Below, piece by piece: positions 17,639-27,699 of a DNA stretch of 64,000 nucleotides. The notes beneath the pieces are model-generated. The model was given only the letters and a program-made list of their open reading frames with translations. It was not told where the DNA came from and did no database searches. How positions within the stretch are numbered: the first letter of the stretch is position 1; each line of letters opens with the position of its first letter. The DNA comes from Paludibacter sp. Lineage in GTDB: Bacteria > Bacteroidota > Bacteroidia > Bacteroidales > Paludibacteraceae. Both the position numbers and the translations under genes were made by a program. The stretch is from positions 1-64,000 of the forward strand of contig JAQTUE010000009.1 of assembly GCA_028710415.1 (NCBI GenBank), read 5' to 3'.

Positions 17639-18190
17639 ATGGAAAAACAAGGAGCATCTGTTGTTATTTCCCATCAAATCAGAGAAGGGAAACAAAGTGA
17701 ATACGAAAAATGGTTGGAGGAAATAGGTCCAATCTGTAGAAATGCCGCTGGTAACATTGATTGGCAAATAATTCGTCCTATCCCTACCCTAACCTCAACA
17801 TACACTGTAATTATCCGTTTTGACACAACGGAACATCTAAAGGACTGGATGAATTCCTTGGAGAGAAGTGATCTGATAAAAAAAGCACAACCACTTTTCG
17901 AGAAAGGTGATGACTATTACATAAAGAGCGGGCTGGATTTCTTGTTTACGCCCCTGGAATCGAAGACCAAAACACCAATGCGTTGGAAGCAATTTTTAGT
18001 AACCTGGTCTGCCATCTATCCTTTATCATTGAGCATTCCATTCATCATTACCCCTATCTTAAGAGCATGCAGATTTCCTCAAATACGTATTATCGATTCA
18101 TTCTTTATTTCGGGATCTGTTGTATTACTTATGGTCTATATTATTATGCCATATTATACGAAACTGATTAAAAAATGGCTGTATAAATAG
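17639..18190 (+). CDS. ABM-domain protein with a membrane-anchored C-terminus
   Basis: 183 residues. The N-terminal half (about 5-105) is an antibiotic-biosynthesis-monooxygenase (ABM) ferredoxin-like fold: VVISHQIREGKQSEYEKWL, then FDTTEHLKDWMNS. The C-terminal part (about 118-180) has two hydrophobic helices separated by a short loop. ABM plus two membrane helices is a known bacterial arrangement of unknown physiological role. No substrate can be assigned. Confidence 0.8.
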   Translation: MEKQGASVVISHQIREGKQSEYEKWLEEIGPICRNAAGNIDWQIIRPIPTLTSTYTVIIRFDTTEHLKDWMNSLERSDLIKKAQPLFEKGDDYYIKSGLDFLFTPLESKTKTPMRWKQFLVTWSAIYPLSLSIPFIITPILRACRFPQIRIIDSFFISGSVVLLMVYIIMPYYTKLIKKWLYK

Positions 18191-18364
18191 CTGAAGTTAT
18201 TATCTTTTTATCAGAGACCCTTTCTAATTTAATCTTGTCAGGTAAAAAATAATAAATTTGAATAACCTGTTTATATGTATATTGCATAAATGTTTATGCC
18301 ACATTGTCAGATAATTTGAATTGGTGCATTTTTAGTAGTCGTTTTTAATTTAAACTATAAAACG

Positions 18365-19366
18365 ATGAAAAAATATAAGACTATTTCGTACCTGCAAGGT
18401 AACGAATCAAATACAAGCCCCGGAGTAAATCAGAACGAAGAGTCAGAACTCGATTCCTATTCAAACACCGTAATATCAGCCGTTGATAAGGTAAGTCCGG
18501 CAGTAGTCCAGATCATAGCCTATAAAAACGGGAATGAAAAAGATGCCGGTGGAGGATCCGGGTTCTTTATATCTTCCGAAGGATTTATTGTGACGAACAG
18601 CCATGTTGTAGCAGAGGCTGTAAAACTGGAAGTAAGGACACCGGATGGAGATGTCTTTTTGGCAGAACTGAAAGGCAATGACCCTTCCACGGATGTGGCA
18701 GTTATAAAAGTTTACGGAAAGAACTTCCCATCTGTTAAGTTTGGCGATTCAGGTAAATTAAGGGTAGGCCAACTGGTAGTGGCCATTGGAAATCCATATG
18801 GTTTTCAATATACGGTCACAGCAGGCGTGGTAAGCGCATTGGGACGTTCCATGCGAAGTTATGCAGGAAGGTTGATTGATAATGTTATTCAGACCGATGC
18901 TGCCTTAAACCCGGGTAATTCAGGGGGACCCTTGATTAACTCGAAAGGGGAAGTGGTGGGAATAAATACAGCAATCATAGCCTCTGCACAGGGATTATGC
19001 TTCGCTGTCGGGTCGAATACAGCCGAATATGTGGTTGGCAAGCTCATCATGGAAGGCAAGGTTCGCAGGGCATTTCTGGGTATCGAAGGCCAGACTATAA
19101 ACCTGTCTAAACGAATTGTAAACTACAATCACCTGAGCATGAACAAAGGGATTTACATTGAGCGGGTTGAAAGAAATGGACGGGCAGGAAACAGCCAACT
19201 GGCGCCAGGAGACATCATTGTAGGGTTCAATAATATCTCCATCAGTTCGGTGGATGAGCTTTATCTCAACCTGAATGAAAGCCTTATAGGCAAAGTCGTT
19301 GAGCTTGAGATATTGAGGAACGGGATAAAAACACCTGTAAAAGCAACTTTGGCTGAAGCTGCCTGA
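18365..19366 (+). CDS. Trypsin-like serine protease with PDZ domain (HtrA/DegP family)
   Basis: 333 residues. The catalytic triad is visible: His80 (TNSHVV), Asp110 (STDVAV) and Ser186 (PGNSGGP). A PDZ domain occupies about 235-325. The N-terminus (MKKYKTISYLQGNESN) has no signal peptide or membrane helix, unlike periplasmic DegP/DegQ. Either it is cytoplasmic or the true start is misplaced; no better upstream start is visible in the preceding AT-rich spacer. It likely handles protein quality control. It stands alone. Confidence 0.88.
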   Translation: MKKYKTISYLQGNESNTSPGVNQNEESELDSYSNTVISAVDKVSPAVVQIIAYKNGNEKDAGGGSGFFISSEGFIVTNSHVVAEAVKLEVRTPDGDVFLAELKGNDPSTDVAVIKVYGKNFPSVKFGDSGKLRVGQLVVAIGNPYGFQYTVTAGVVSALGRSMRSYAGRLIDNVIQTDAALNPGNSGGPLINSKGEVVGINTAIIASAQGLCFAVGSNTAEYVVGKLIMEGKVRRAFLGIEGQTINLSKRIVNYNHLSMNKGIYIERVERNGRAGNSQLAPGDIIVGFNNISISSVDELYLNLNESLIGKVVELEILRNGIKTPVKATLAEAA

Positions 19367-19586
19367 ATAATCAGAATTTACAGAATATTTGGATTTTCAG
19401 AATTAATAATAAACTAATACCCGGATAATTTAAACTAAAAATGATCAGGCAAGCAAATCATTTCATTATTCCACTTTAAACATTTTAGCAACAAGTCTGT
19501 TTTAAAAAACAAAGTCTTAGGGATAGATTAAACGGATAGGCATTGGGAATGTTTAAGGAATTACAAAACCAATTAAATCAGATGAT

Positions 19587-20165
19587 ATGCGAAAATTAAA
19601 GCTTCAGGTGCAAATGACTGTTGATGGATTTATTGCAACACTGGATGGTGAAATGGACTGGATGGTATGGGATTGGAGTGATAAGCTCATAGAATATGTA
19701 AAGGAACTGTCAGAACCGGTTGATTGTATCGTACTTGGACGGAAACTGGCTGAAGGATTTATCCCGTATTGGGCTTCCAACCCGCAAGGAGAAGATGCCA
19801 TTGGTATTGATAAAATGAATAATACCCCAAAAGTCGTTTTTACCAGAACACTGGACAAGTCAGACCCCAAAGTACTGAAATGGAAAAATACCACCATGGC
19901 AAAAGGGGATCTGGTAGATGAAATCATGAAATTAAAGAACCAGGATGGAAAGGATATTATCGCTTATGGGGGTGCCGGTTTTGTATCGGAACTCATCAAA
20001 CATGGATTGATTGATGAGTATCATTTATTCATTAATCCGGCAGTACTTGGGAATGGGATGACTATTTTCAATGAACTTAAAAGCAGGCAATATCTCACAC
20101 TTATAGAATCCAGATCATTTGACTGCGGTATTGTGGTTCTGCATTATGAGCCTAAACGGAAATAA
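19587..20165 (+). CDS. RibD C-terminal / dihydrofolate-reductase-like protein
   Basis: 192 residues, a single RibD_C domain: KLKLQVQMTVDGFIA at the start, CIVLGRKLAEGF near 50, and GGAGFVSELIKHGLIDEYHL near 130-149, followed by NPAVLGNG. This family of small NADPH-dependent reductases is widespread and mostly uncharacterised. True DHFR or riboflavin biosynthesis cannot be concluded from the domain alone. Confidence 0.85.
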   Translation: MRKLKLQVQMTVDGFIATLDGEMDWMVWDWSDKLIEYVKELSEPVDCIVLGRKLAEGFIPYWASNPQGEDAIGIDKMNNTPKVVFTRTLDKSDPKVLKWKNTTMAKGDLVDEIMKLKNQDGKDIIAYGGAGFVSELIKHGLIDEYHLFINPAVLGNGMTIFNELKSRQYLTLIESRSFDCGIVVLHYEPKRK

Positions 20166-20365
20166 TAAAAACGAACCACATTAGGCACAATAGTTCACAA
20201 TAGTTATTATGCATATGGTTAATTAGTTGAGTTGAAGATCATGTAATACAGGTAGTCATTTACCTATTGTGTCTTTCTCTATTTATTTTGTGTTCTATTG
20301 TGTCTATTGTGGTTAGTAACATTTATCTTCTTTAAATTTAGTAAAGTAGGAAGAAAAGATAATAA

Positions 20366-20406
20366 CAAGAAAGAGGATTCTACAAATTGTGGAATCCTCT
20401 TTCTTG
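20366..20406 (-). terminator. Terminator hairpin after the M13 peptidase gene
   Basis: A perfect 15-bp stem (caagaaagaggattc at 20366-20380 with its complement at 20392-20406) lies just beyond the minus-strand stop at 20425. The sequence beyond it is T-rich on that strand. Confidence 0.75.
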
Positions 20407-20424
20407 CTATTACATGTTTAAATC

Positions 20425-22473
20425 TTACCAAATCTTTACTCTCTCGTTCTCGGGACGCCACATACTGTCACCTTGTTTAACACTAAAGGTTTCATAGAAT
20501 TCGGGCATATTGGATAATGGACCGAGTACCCTCCATTTAGCAGGTGCATGCTCGTTGCTTTTTACCTGATTTGCAATGGCTTCCGGACGCATGTTCAGCA
20601 TCCACGCCAGGGCATATCCAAGGAAGAAACGCTGGCTTGGGTTCAATCCTGCAATTATTTTGTTATCCTTGAATTGACTGGTTTTTTTGAATGCTTCATA
20701 CCCCATTATCACACCACCCAAATCGGCAATATTCTCACCCTGTGTCAGTTCACCGTTAATATGTAGCTTATCAACGGCCACATAGTCATTGAACTGCTTT
20801 ACAATCATTTTCGTTTTCTGGTTAAACTTCAGACTGTCACTGCTTGTCCACCAGTTGGCAAGGTTGCCGGAAGCATTGTATTTACACCCCTGGTCATCAA
20901 AGCCGTGTGTTATTTCGTGACCGAACGTTCCACCTATGATCGAATACAACAGGGCATCATCAGCCATTCTGCCTTCATAACCGGGAACAATGATGTTGCA
21001 ACCCGGGATGACGATTTCATTGTTCGATGGATTATAATATGCATTGTAAGTCTGTGGTTGCATATCCCATTCTGTGCGATCCACCGGTTTGCCATATTTA
21101 TGGATCATGTAGTTGAATTCCCATTTATTGGCATTCATCACATTTTTCACATAGGAAGTGCGGTCAACCTGCATGGCGCTAAGATCTTTCCATTTATCCG
21201 GGTATCCCACTTTCATAATGACTGCATTCAGTTTTTTCAATGCTTTTTCTTTTGTAGGTGCACTCATCCAATCAAGTGCTTTGATCCGTTCGGCAAATAC
21301 CTCCTTGATAGCATTCCCTATCTCCACTAACTTTTCTTTCGTTCCTTTAGGCAGGTATTCGGCAACATACACCTGGCCAATCAATTCACCCAGTGACCGG
21401 TCGGTCTGTTCCACGACACGCTTCCATCTGGGCTTAGGTTCTTTTACACCCTTGAGTGTTGCTGTATAAAAGTTAAAGTCTTCCATGTACGTTTTATCAT
21501 CCATGTAAGGAGCCAATCCATTCAACAGATAGTATTTCAGGTAATTCTTCCAGTCTGCTACAGTGTATTTTTTAAGATACCCGTTCAATGCAGCCAGGAA
21601 CTCCGGTTGCCCTACTACCACACTATCCACCTTGGTGAGTCCGGTAGTATTGAGAAATGTCTTCCAGTCGACGTTTGGTGTCAAGGTAATTAATGCCGCG
21701 AAAGTCATCTTATGGTAGTTTGTTAACGGATCACGGGTATCTTCCCTCTTGCGCGACGTCCTGGCAAGGGAAGTTTCCATTTCCATCAACCTCGAGGCTG
21801 CCTGTTTCGCGTAGGATTCTTCGTATCCCATAATCTTAAACATATTGCCAACCTCAACAACAAATTTATCGCGTATGGTTTTAGCCCTGGCATCGGTATC
21901 AAAGTAAAAATTACGGTCAGGAAGGCTCAATCCACCCTGGCTGATATACACCTGGTATTTGCTGCTGTTTTTATCGTCCTGGGCGATATAAACATTAAAC
22001 AATGGTGCAGAGGATACTGTGTGAATGTACGCTGCCTCTTTTATGATTCCATTCAGGTCTTTGATCTGGTCTATGGTTGCAAAATCATTTTTCAGGTCGC
22101 TGATCCCCTTCTTATTCAGCAGGGTGCTGTCCATACCCGAATAGAATAAATCACCTATCTTTTGCTTGTTGCTTCCCTTCTCTACATTCTGAATAGCCGC
22201 CGAAGTTTCACAGATTTTACGGACCTGGGCATTGATGGTATCCTGAATCAGCTGGAAGATGCCGTTACTTTGCTCGCTGGCAGGAATTGGATTTTGCTTA
22301 AACCACATGCCGTTGGCATATTCAAAGAAGTCATTGCCTGGTTTGACAGTGGAATCGATATGGGATACCAAAGCATCCGCTTTATCATCTGAGTATTTTG
22401 ATTTCATGCATGATGGTGTGAAAGTTAACAGCACAAGGCTGCCTACAAAAGAAAAAAAGAGTGTGTTTTTCAT
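20425..22473 (-). CDS. M13 family zinc metallopeptidase (PepO-like), lipoprotein
   Basis: 682 residues. The lipoprotein signal ends LTFTPSC. The M13 N-terminal domain is followed by the catalytic domain with HEITH (zinc-binding HExxH, about residue 515) and ENIADLGG (third ligand Glu plus Asp). The C-terminal NMPEFYETFSVKQGDSMW segment is typical; the family's terminal C-x-x-W is V-K-I-W here. It probably degrades peptides in the periplasm. It is divergent from the dextran locus, with about 225 bases between. Confidence 0.92.
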   Translation of the reverse strand: MKNTLFFSFVGSLVLLTFTPSCMKSKYSDDKADALVSHIDSTVKPGNDFFEYANGMWFKQNPIPASEQSNGIFQLIQDTINAQVRKICETSAAIQNVEKGSNKQKIGDLFYSGMDSTLLNKKGISDLKNDFATIDQIKDLNGIIKEAAYIHTVSSAPLFNVYIAQDDKNSSKYQVYISQGGLSLPDRNFYFDTDARAKTIRDKFVVEVGNMFKIMGYEESYAKQAASRLMEMETSLARTSRKREDTRDPLTNYHKMTFAALITLTPNVDWKTFLNTTGLTKVDSVVVGQPEFLAALNGYLKKYTVADWKNYLKYYLLNGLAPYMDDKTYMEDFNFYTATLKGVKEPKPRWKRVVEQTDRSLGELIGQVYVAEYLPKGTKEKLVEIGNAIKEVFAERIKALDWMSAPTKEKALKKLNAVIMKVGYPDKWKDLSAMQVDRTSYVKNVMNANKWEFNYMIHKYGKPVDRTEWDMQPQTYNAYYNPSNNEIVIPGCNIIVPGYEGRMADDALLYSIIGGTFGHEITHGFDDQGCKYNASGNLANWWTSSDSLKFNQKTKMIVKQFNDYVAVDKLHINGELTQGENIADLGGVIMGYEAFKKTSQFKDNKIIAGLNPSQRFFLGYALAWMLNMRPEAIANQVKSNEHAPAKWRVLGPLSNMPEFYETFSVKQGDSMWRPENERVKIW

Positions 22474-22674
22474 ATGGTTGGATGTTGAATAAGTTTATAA
22501 CAAATGGGACCTTTAAAAATGGCTGTAAATGTAATTATTTTAGTTTGTTTATGAAAACCTTCAAATGTTCAGGATATTTATTTTAGATTCCCGGGGTCTT
22601 AAAATTCAATTCTAAAAATAACAACCTATTGAATTATTCGTGATCATTCGATCCAATAAAAAATAATTTATATC

Positions 22675-22682
22675 TATATTTG
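22675..22682 (+). promoter_or_regulatory. -7 element TATATTTG of the second SusR-like gene
   Basis: TATATTTG matches TAnnTTTG and ends 18 bases before the ATG at 22701. This rules out the longer reading that would start at 22680, inside the promoter. Confidence 0.55.
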
Positions 22683-22700
22683 CAAAATAAACTCACATCA

Positions 22701-24347
22701 ATGAAAAAAACATTTATACTAATCAGTTGTATCCTATTCTCGTTTTCCATTTTTGCAAAGAACGAAATAGATTCATTATTAAATGTTCTGGATAAAACTA
22801 TTGAAAATTATCAGTTATATTCCAACCTTAAGGAACAGAAATTAAACCAACTGAAAGATCTGTTGAAAATTACTACTGCCGATGAGCAACGGTATATTAT
22901 CTGTGGAAAATTATATGATGAGTACCGGTCGTACAATTCCGATTCTGCCTTGACCTATGCCCGCAAGAAGCTGGTCATTGCCGAAAAAATGAATGATATC
23001 CAGAAACTCAATGACGCGAGGTTAAACCTGGCATCCATTATGGGGACATTAGGCATGTACAAGGAGGCAATGGATATTCTGAATGATGTTGATATCAAGA
23101 CATCCCCTTTCCTGAAAGCATACTATTTTCATATTTACCGGACAATCTACGGTTCAATGTCCGATTATGCCGTATCCAGCCAGGAAAAGGCCCGGTATGA
23201 TTCCAGGACGGCAGCTTTCAGGGACTCATTACTGGCTGTAAATGCCCCAACTTCAGGGCCCCATGTAATGGTCCAGTCCGACCAGTTAATCGTAAAAAAA
23301 CAATATGACGAAGCATTGAAGTTACTACTGCCCTATTTCCCAACTATAAAAGATAATAATCACGACAAAGCCATCATTGCCTACAGTATTTCAGAGGCTT
23401 ATCATGGTAAAAAAGACCGGAATCGCGAGAAACGTTGGCTGGCCATTTCGGCAAATTACGATATCCAGTCGGCCAACAAAGAATATATTTCATTACGCAG
23501 CCTGGCTTTTATTTTGTATGAAGACGGCGATATAGACCGGGCGTACAAATATATCAGGCGATCACTCGATGATGCCCTCTTTTGCAATGCCCGACTGCGA
23601 ACCATAGAAATTTCATCAATGGTTCCCATTATCGATAAAGCATATCAGTTGCAAACGCAGGCACGTCAGCGTGATTTGATTATTTCACTGGTCAGCATCA
23701 GCCTGTTGTCACTTTTCCTGATCGTTGCTATCTTTTTTGTTTACCGTCAAATGAATAAACTGGCCGTTACCCGTAAACATTTAAGCATTGCCAATAAACA
23801 ACTGAATGATGTAAACCAGGAATTATCAGGCACCAACCAGGAATTGAAAATAACCAATGAGACCTTGCTTGAAGCCAATATAATTAAAGAGGAATACATT
23901 GGCAGGTATATGGACCAATGCTCAGCCTATATCGATAAGTTGGATGAATATCGCCGGGTGTTGAATAAAACAGCTGCGGCAGGAAAGATTGACGAGTTAT
24001 TGCTTTCCATTAAATCAAAACAGTTTATTGAAACCGAATTAAAAGAGTTTTATGATAATTTCGACAGTTCGTTTCTTCAGCTCTTTCCAACCTTTGTAGA
24101 TGAGTTTAAAAGGCTTTTGTCCGATCATGAAGATATCCTGTTGAAACCGGGTCAACTTTTAAATACCGAACTACGAATCTTTGCACTTATACGTCTCGGC
24201 ATCACCGACAGTGTCAAAATATCCCACTTCCTACGCTATTCTTTGTCGACTATTTATAATTACCGCACGAAGCTACGAAACAAAGCACTTGGTAAGCGGG
24301 ATGAATTTGAAGCGAATGTAATGCGTATAGGAACGAATCCAAAATAA
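22701..24347 (+). CDS. Second SusR-like membrane-spanning regulator (TPR + DUF6377)
   Basis: 548 residues from ATG 22701. It has the same order as the gene at 10020: signal-type helix ([18 protein letters not shown]), TPR-like periplasmic repeats, one membrane helix ([20 protein letters not shown]), coiled coil ([18 protein letters not shown]), DUF6377, and a terminal helix-turn-helix ([20 protein letters not shown]). It ends in a strong terminator and precedes susC by about 300 bases. It probably senses an alpha-glucan oligosaccharide and activates the susC-to-glycosidase operon. The two paralogues differ clearly in sequence, so they may respond to different ligands. Confidence 0.78.
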   Translation: MKKTFILISCILFSFSIFAKNEIDSLLNVLDKTIENYQLYSNLKEQKLNQLKDLLKITTADEQRYIICGKLYDEYRSYNSDSALTYARKKLVIAEKMNDIQKLNDARLNLASIMGTLGMYKEAMDILNDVDIKTSPFLKAYYFHIYRTIYGSMSDYAVSSQEKARYDSRTAAFRDSLLAVNAPTSGPHVMVQSDQLIVKKQYDEALKLLLPYFPTIKDNNHDKAIIAYSISEAYHGKKDRNREKRWLAISANYDIQSANKEYISLRSLAFILYEDGDIDRAYKYIRRSLDDALFCNARLRTIEISSMVPIIDKAYQLQTQARQRDLIISLVSISLLSLFLIVAIFFVYRQMNKLAVTRKHLSIANKQLNDVNQELSGTNQELKITNETLLEANIIKEEYIGRYMDQCSAYIDKLDEYRRVLNKTAAAGKIDELLLSIKSKQFIETELKEFYDNFDSSFLQLFPTFVDEFKRLLSDHEDILLKPGQLLNTELRIFALIRLGITDSVKISHFLRYSLSTIYNYRTKLRNKALGKRDEFEANVMRIGTNPK

Positions 24348-24361
24348 AAAAAAACGTTTTT

Positions 24362-24409
24362 AAAAGAAGGCCTTCAGTGTTAAAACACACTCGAAGGCCT
24401 TCTTTTTTA
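24362..24409 (+). terminator. Rho-independent terminator after the second SusR-like gene
   Basis: aaaagaaggccttc (24362-24375) pairs with gaaggccttctttt (24393-24406) and runs into a T-tract. The spacer that follows (24410-24650) is AT-rich and holds the susC promoter region. Confidence 0.9.
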
Positions 24410-24538
24410 TTCTAAATCCACTACTTTTATTACACGTTAAAATACAGTAAAACTCTAATTTTAAAATAGATAAAACGAACGATTACCAATATGCACTACA
24501 TTTTACATTTACTAAAAATATACTACGTTGAAAGGATC

Positions 24539-24546
24539 TATATTTG
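24539..24546 (+). promoter_or_regulatory. -7 element TATATTTG upstream of susC
   Basis: It matches the Bacteroidota -7 consensus, 105 bases before the susC start. There is no good TTTG 19-20 bases upstream, which is usual for promoters that need an activator such as a SusR-type regulator. The leader is about 95 bases. Confidence 0.5.
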
Positions 24547-24650
24547 CATTGTCGAAAGTCCGATATTGATTTGAAAACTGATGAACGTTTAGGTTTTTTG
24601 ATTCATAAAGATGATCGATCATTAAAAATTTTATAACCTTAAATAATAAA

Positions 24651-27600
24651 ATGATGGTAAATTTGAAAAGAAGCCTATCCTGCATACTGTTTCTCTGCAG
24701 TATGCTATTTGTCTTACCAGGTGCTGTTGCCCAAACTCCGGGCAGAACTATCTCCGGAGTGGTGGTAGATGCAAAAGGTGAACCTATTATCGGTGCAAGT
24801 GTCCTGATTAAAGGAACTTCAACGGGAACAATAACCAACTTTGAAGGTACCTTTACAATTCCTGCTGGAACACTAAAAAAACCGGTCTTGCAATTTTCGT
24901 ACATTGGGTATACTTCACAAAAGGTAACAGTAGAAAGTATAACCAACCTTCGAATTGTACTGGTAGAAAATTCCGAATCACTCGAAGAAATTGTTGTTGT
25001 AGGCTATGGTACCCAACGCAAAAAAGACCTGACAGGTTCGGTTGCCTCCATTAAAAGCAGTGATCTAAAATCATTGCCGGTACCCAGTGTCAGTGACGCC
25101 ATGCAGGGACGGGCTGCCGGGGTCCAGGTAATATCATCAGGCACACCCGGAAGTGATGCAATTTTCCGTATTCGAGGTACCGGTACGATTAATGATGCGA
25201 ATCCACTTGTTGTCATTGATGGGTTACCTATCGATGGAGGCTTAAACCAATTGAACCCGGATGATGTAGAAACCATCCAGGTATTAAAAGATGCTTCAGC
25301 AACGGCTATTTATGGTTCGCGGGGTGCAAACGGGGTTATTATTATAACGACCAAACATGGCAATGGCGGAGGTGGCAAATCCCAGATTAATTTCAACTAT
25401 TCATACGGCGTTCAATCAGCCACGAACCGGATTAAAATGCTTAATGCTTCTCAATTTGCAACCTTGCATAATGAGATGTTAAGTAATGGCGGGTTAACGC
25501 AAAATCCGGAATTTGCAGATCCGGCCAGCCTGGGAACCGGTACCGATTGGCTTGGTTCATTCTTCCGGACAGCCCCCATACAGAATTATTCATTGAATTA
25601 TTCCGGAGGTTCTGATAAAACGAATTTCTATGTATCCGGTAATTATTTCAACCAGGATGGCATAGTTATAAATACAGGTTTCAAACGGTTTACATTCCAA
25701 TTGAATACCGAAAGTAAAGTAACCTCCTATTTGAAATTCGGGAACAACCTGACTTTAAACCACGACATTAAAAGCAGCGGGGATTACAATATCCAGAAGG
25801 CAATGTTTGCCTTGCCAACACAACCAATTTACCGGGCAAACGGAAACTATTCAGGACCGGTGGGACAACCCATTAATGCCGGGGATGTAACGAATCCTAT
25901 CGGGACAGCTAAAACTGTGGAAAATTCTACAAACGGTTATAATCTGATGGGTTCGGTTTACGCTGAATTGCAATTGATGAAAAGCCTGAAACTGAAATCA
26001 ACATTTGGTTTACAGGCAAACTTCTGGGATTCACGTACATGGTCGCCAAAGTATTCCTGGGATTCCAGCGTAAAAACGGATTCCTATTTGGGTGAGACCT
26101 ACAACAAAAACATAACCTGGTTATGGGACAATACTTTAACTTACGACAAAACCTTTGGCAACCACAAACTGGGTATCATGGCAGGTACCAGTGCCCAGGA
26201 AAACAGATACAACTACATGACCGGCTCAATCCAGAGTTTTGCCAGTGATATTACACAACAACTGGATAATGGTATTTTAGTTCCGAAAGTAGGTGGAAGT
26301 ACAAATAGTTATTCCATGTTATCCTATATGGGCAGAGTGAATTATGGGTATGCCGACAAATACCTTATTACGGCTACTTTACGCCAGGATGGTTCATCAC
26401 GGTTTGGTGAGAAGAACAAATACGGGTTATTTCCTTCCGCTTCCGCTGCCTGGCGTATCTCGGAAGAAGAATTCTTTAAATCCATCACTTTTGTAAACGA
26501 CCTGAAACTCCGTGCCGGTTATGGGGCCACCGGAAATCAGAGTATTGGAAATTATTCATTTGCGTCCTCTTTGAACACAGTGAAATACAATTTCAACAAC
26601 ACTGTCGTGTCAGCAGTTGTGCCAACGGTCATGCCTAATCCCTATGTACAATGGGAAGCACAGAAACAGGTGAATGTTGGCTTTGATGCCTCTTTGTTGA
26701 ACCAACGGGTCGATGTCACCCTGGATCTTTATTCAAAACAAACCGATAAAATGTTGGTTAAAATGGTTGTTCCTGTTTCAACAGGTTATTCAGACGTCAA
26801 TGTTCCTTTTATTAATGCCGGTAAAATGGAGAATAAAGGGGTTGAGATTTCAGTGAATACAAAAAACCTGACCGGTAAACTGACCTGGAATACAAACTTT
26901 AATGTTTCGTACAATGTCAATAAAGTAATTAGTAATAATGACACCGTACCAACTTCAACAGGAAGTATCGGGTTAAACTACAACCTGGCATTGATTCAGG
27001 CTGGCATTCCTGTGAATGAGTTTTATGGTTTTGTAACCGATGGCATTTTTCAAAACCAACAGGAAGTTGACCATCATGCCACGCAGGTTACCGGGAGTGA
27101 TCCCTACAGCAGAACTTCACCGGGTGATATCCGTTTCAAGGATTTGAATAATGATGGTGTTATCAACGATAAGGACCGTACCTACCTGGGCAATCCGAAT
27201 CCTACCTTTACATTTGCAATGAACAACACCTTTTCATACAAAGGTTTTGACCTAAGCATATTCCTGCAGGGAGTAGCCGGAAATAAGATTTTCAATGCAA
27301 ACAGGTTGTGGAGTGAAGCCATGGCAGTGGCTCAAAACCAGACAACTGCTACCCTTGACAGATGGAACGGTGAAGGCACCAGCAACAGTATGCCCAGAGC
27401 GGTATTCAATGATCCGAATAAGAATACGCGCCAGTCCGATCGATACATTGAAGATGGTTCCTATTTGAGAATTAAAAATGTAACCTTAGGTTATACACTG
27501 CCATTGCCTATGATAAAGAAAGCTCAATTATCGACTGCCAGGTTCTTCATATCTGCTCAAAATCTCTTTACAATTACAAAATACAAGGGTTTTGATCCTG

Positions 27601-27680
27601 AAATAGGGACTAGTGGTATCGATAACAATGTATATCCGGTAACACGAACCATCAGCATAGGCTTTAATCTAGGAATCTAA
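24651..27680 (+). CDS. susC: SusC/RagA-type TonB-dependent outer-membrane transporter
   Basis: 1009 residues. A signal peptide (to about 25, GAVAQ) is followed by a carboxypeptidase-regulatory-like domain (SGVVVDAKGEPIIGASVLIK) and a TonB-box/plug region (EEIVVVGYGTQRKKDLTGSV). A barrel follows, with the late SusC signature DLNNDGVINDKDRTYLGNP. It imports glycan oligosaccharides with SusD as the lid. The ATG at 24654 is equally possible. It is the first gene of the dextran-type locus. Confidence 0.93.
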   Translation: MMVNLKRSLSCILFLCSMLFVLPGAVAQTPGRTISGVVVDAKGEPIIGASVLIKGTSTGTITNFEGTFTIPAGTLKKPVLQFSYIGYTSQKVTVESITNLRIVLVENSESLEEIVVVGYGTQRKKDLTGSVASIKSSDLKSLPVPSVSDAMQGRAAGVQVISSGTPGSDAIFRIRGTGTINDANPLVVIDGLPIDGGLNQLNPDDVETIQVLKDASATAIYGSRGANGVIIITTKHGNGGGGKSQINFNYSYGVQSATNRIKMLNASQFATLHNEMLSNGGLTQNPEFADPASLGTGTDWLGSFFRTAPIQNYSLNYSGGSDKTNFYVSGNYFNQDGIVINTGFKRFTFQLNTESKVTSYLKFGNNLTLNHDIKSSGDYNIQKAMFALPTQPIYRANGNYSGPVGQPINAGDVTNPIGTAKTVENSTNGYNLMGSVYAELQLMKSLKLKSTFGLQANFWDSRTWSPKYSWDSSVKTDSYLGETYNKNITWLWDNTLTYDKTFGNHKLGIMAGTSAQENRYNYMTGSIQSFASDITQQLDNGILVPKVGGSTNSYSMLSYMGRVNYGYADKYLITATLRQDGSSRFGEKNKYGLFPSASAAWRISEEEFFKSITFVNDLKLRAGYGATGNQSIGNYSFASSLNTVKYNFNNTVVSAVVPTVMPNPYVQWEAQKQVNVGFDASLLNQRVDVTLDLYSKQTDKMLVKMVVPVSTGYSDVNVPFINAGKMENKGVEISVNTKNLTGKLTWNTNFNVSYNVNKVISNNDTVPTSTGSIGLNYNLALIQAGIPVNEFYGFVTDGIFQNQQEVDHHATQVTGSDPYSRTSPGDIRFKDLNNDGVINDKDRTYLGNPNPTFTFAMNNTFSYKGFDLSIFLQGVAGNKIFNANRLWSEAMAVAQNQTTATLDRWNGEGTSNSMPRAVFNDPNKNTRQSDRYIEDGSYLRIKNVTLGYTLPLPMIKKAQLSTARFFISAQNLFTITKYKGFDPEIGTSGIDNNVYPVTRTISIGFNLGI

Positions 27681-27699
27681 TCATCAAAATCCAAACAGT

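Noticed and set aside
18365..20165. HtrA and RibD-like genes as one operon
   Set aside because: A 220-base AT-rich gap separates them, with no sign of coupling.
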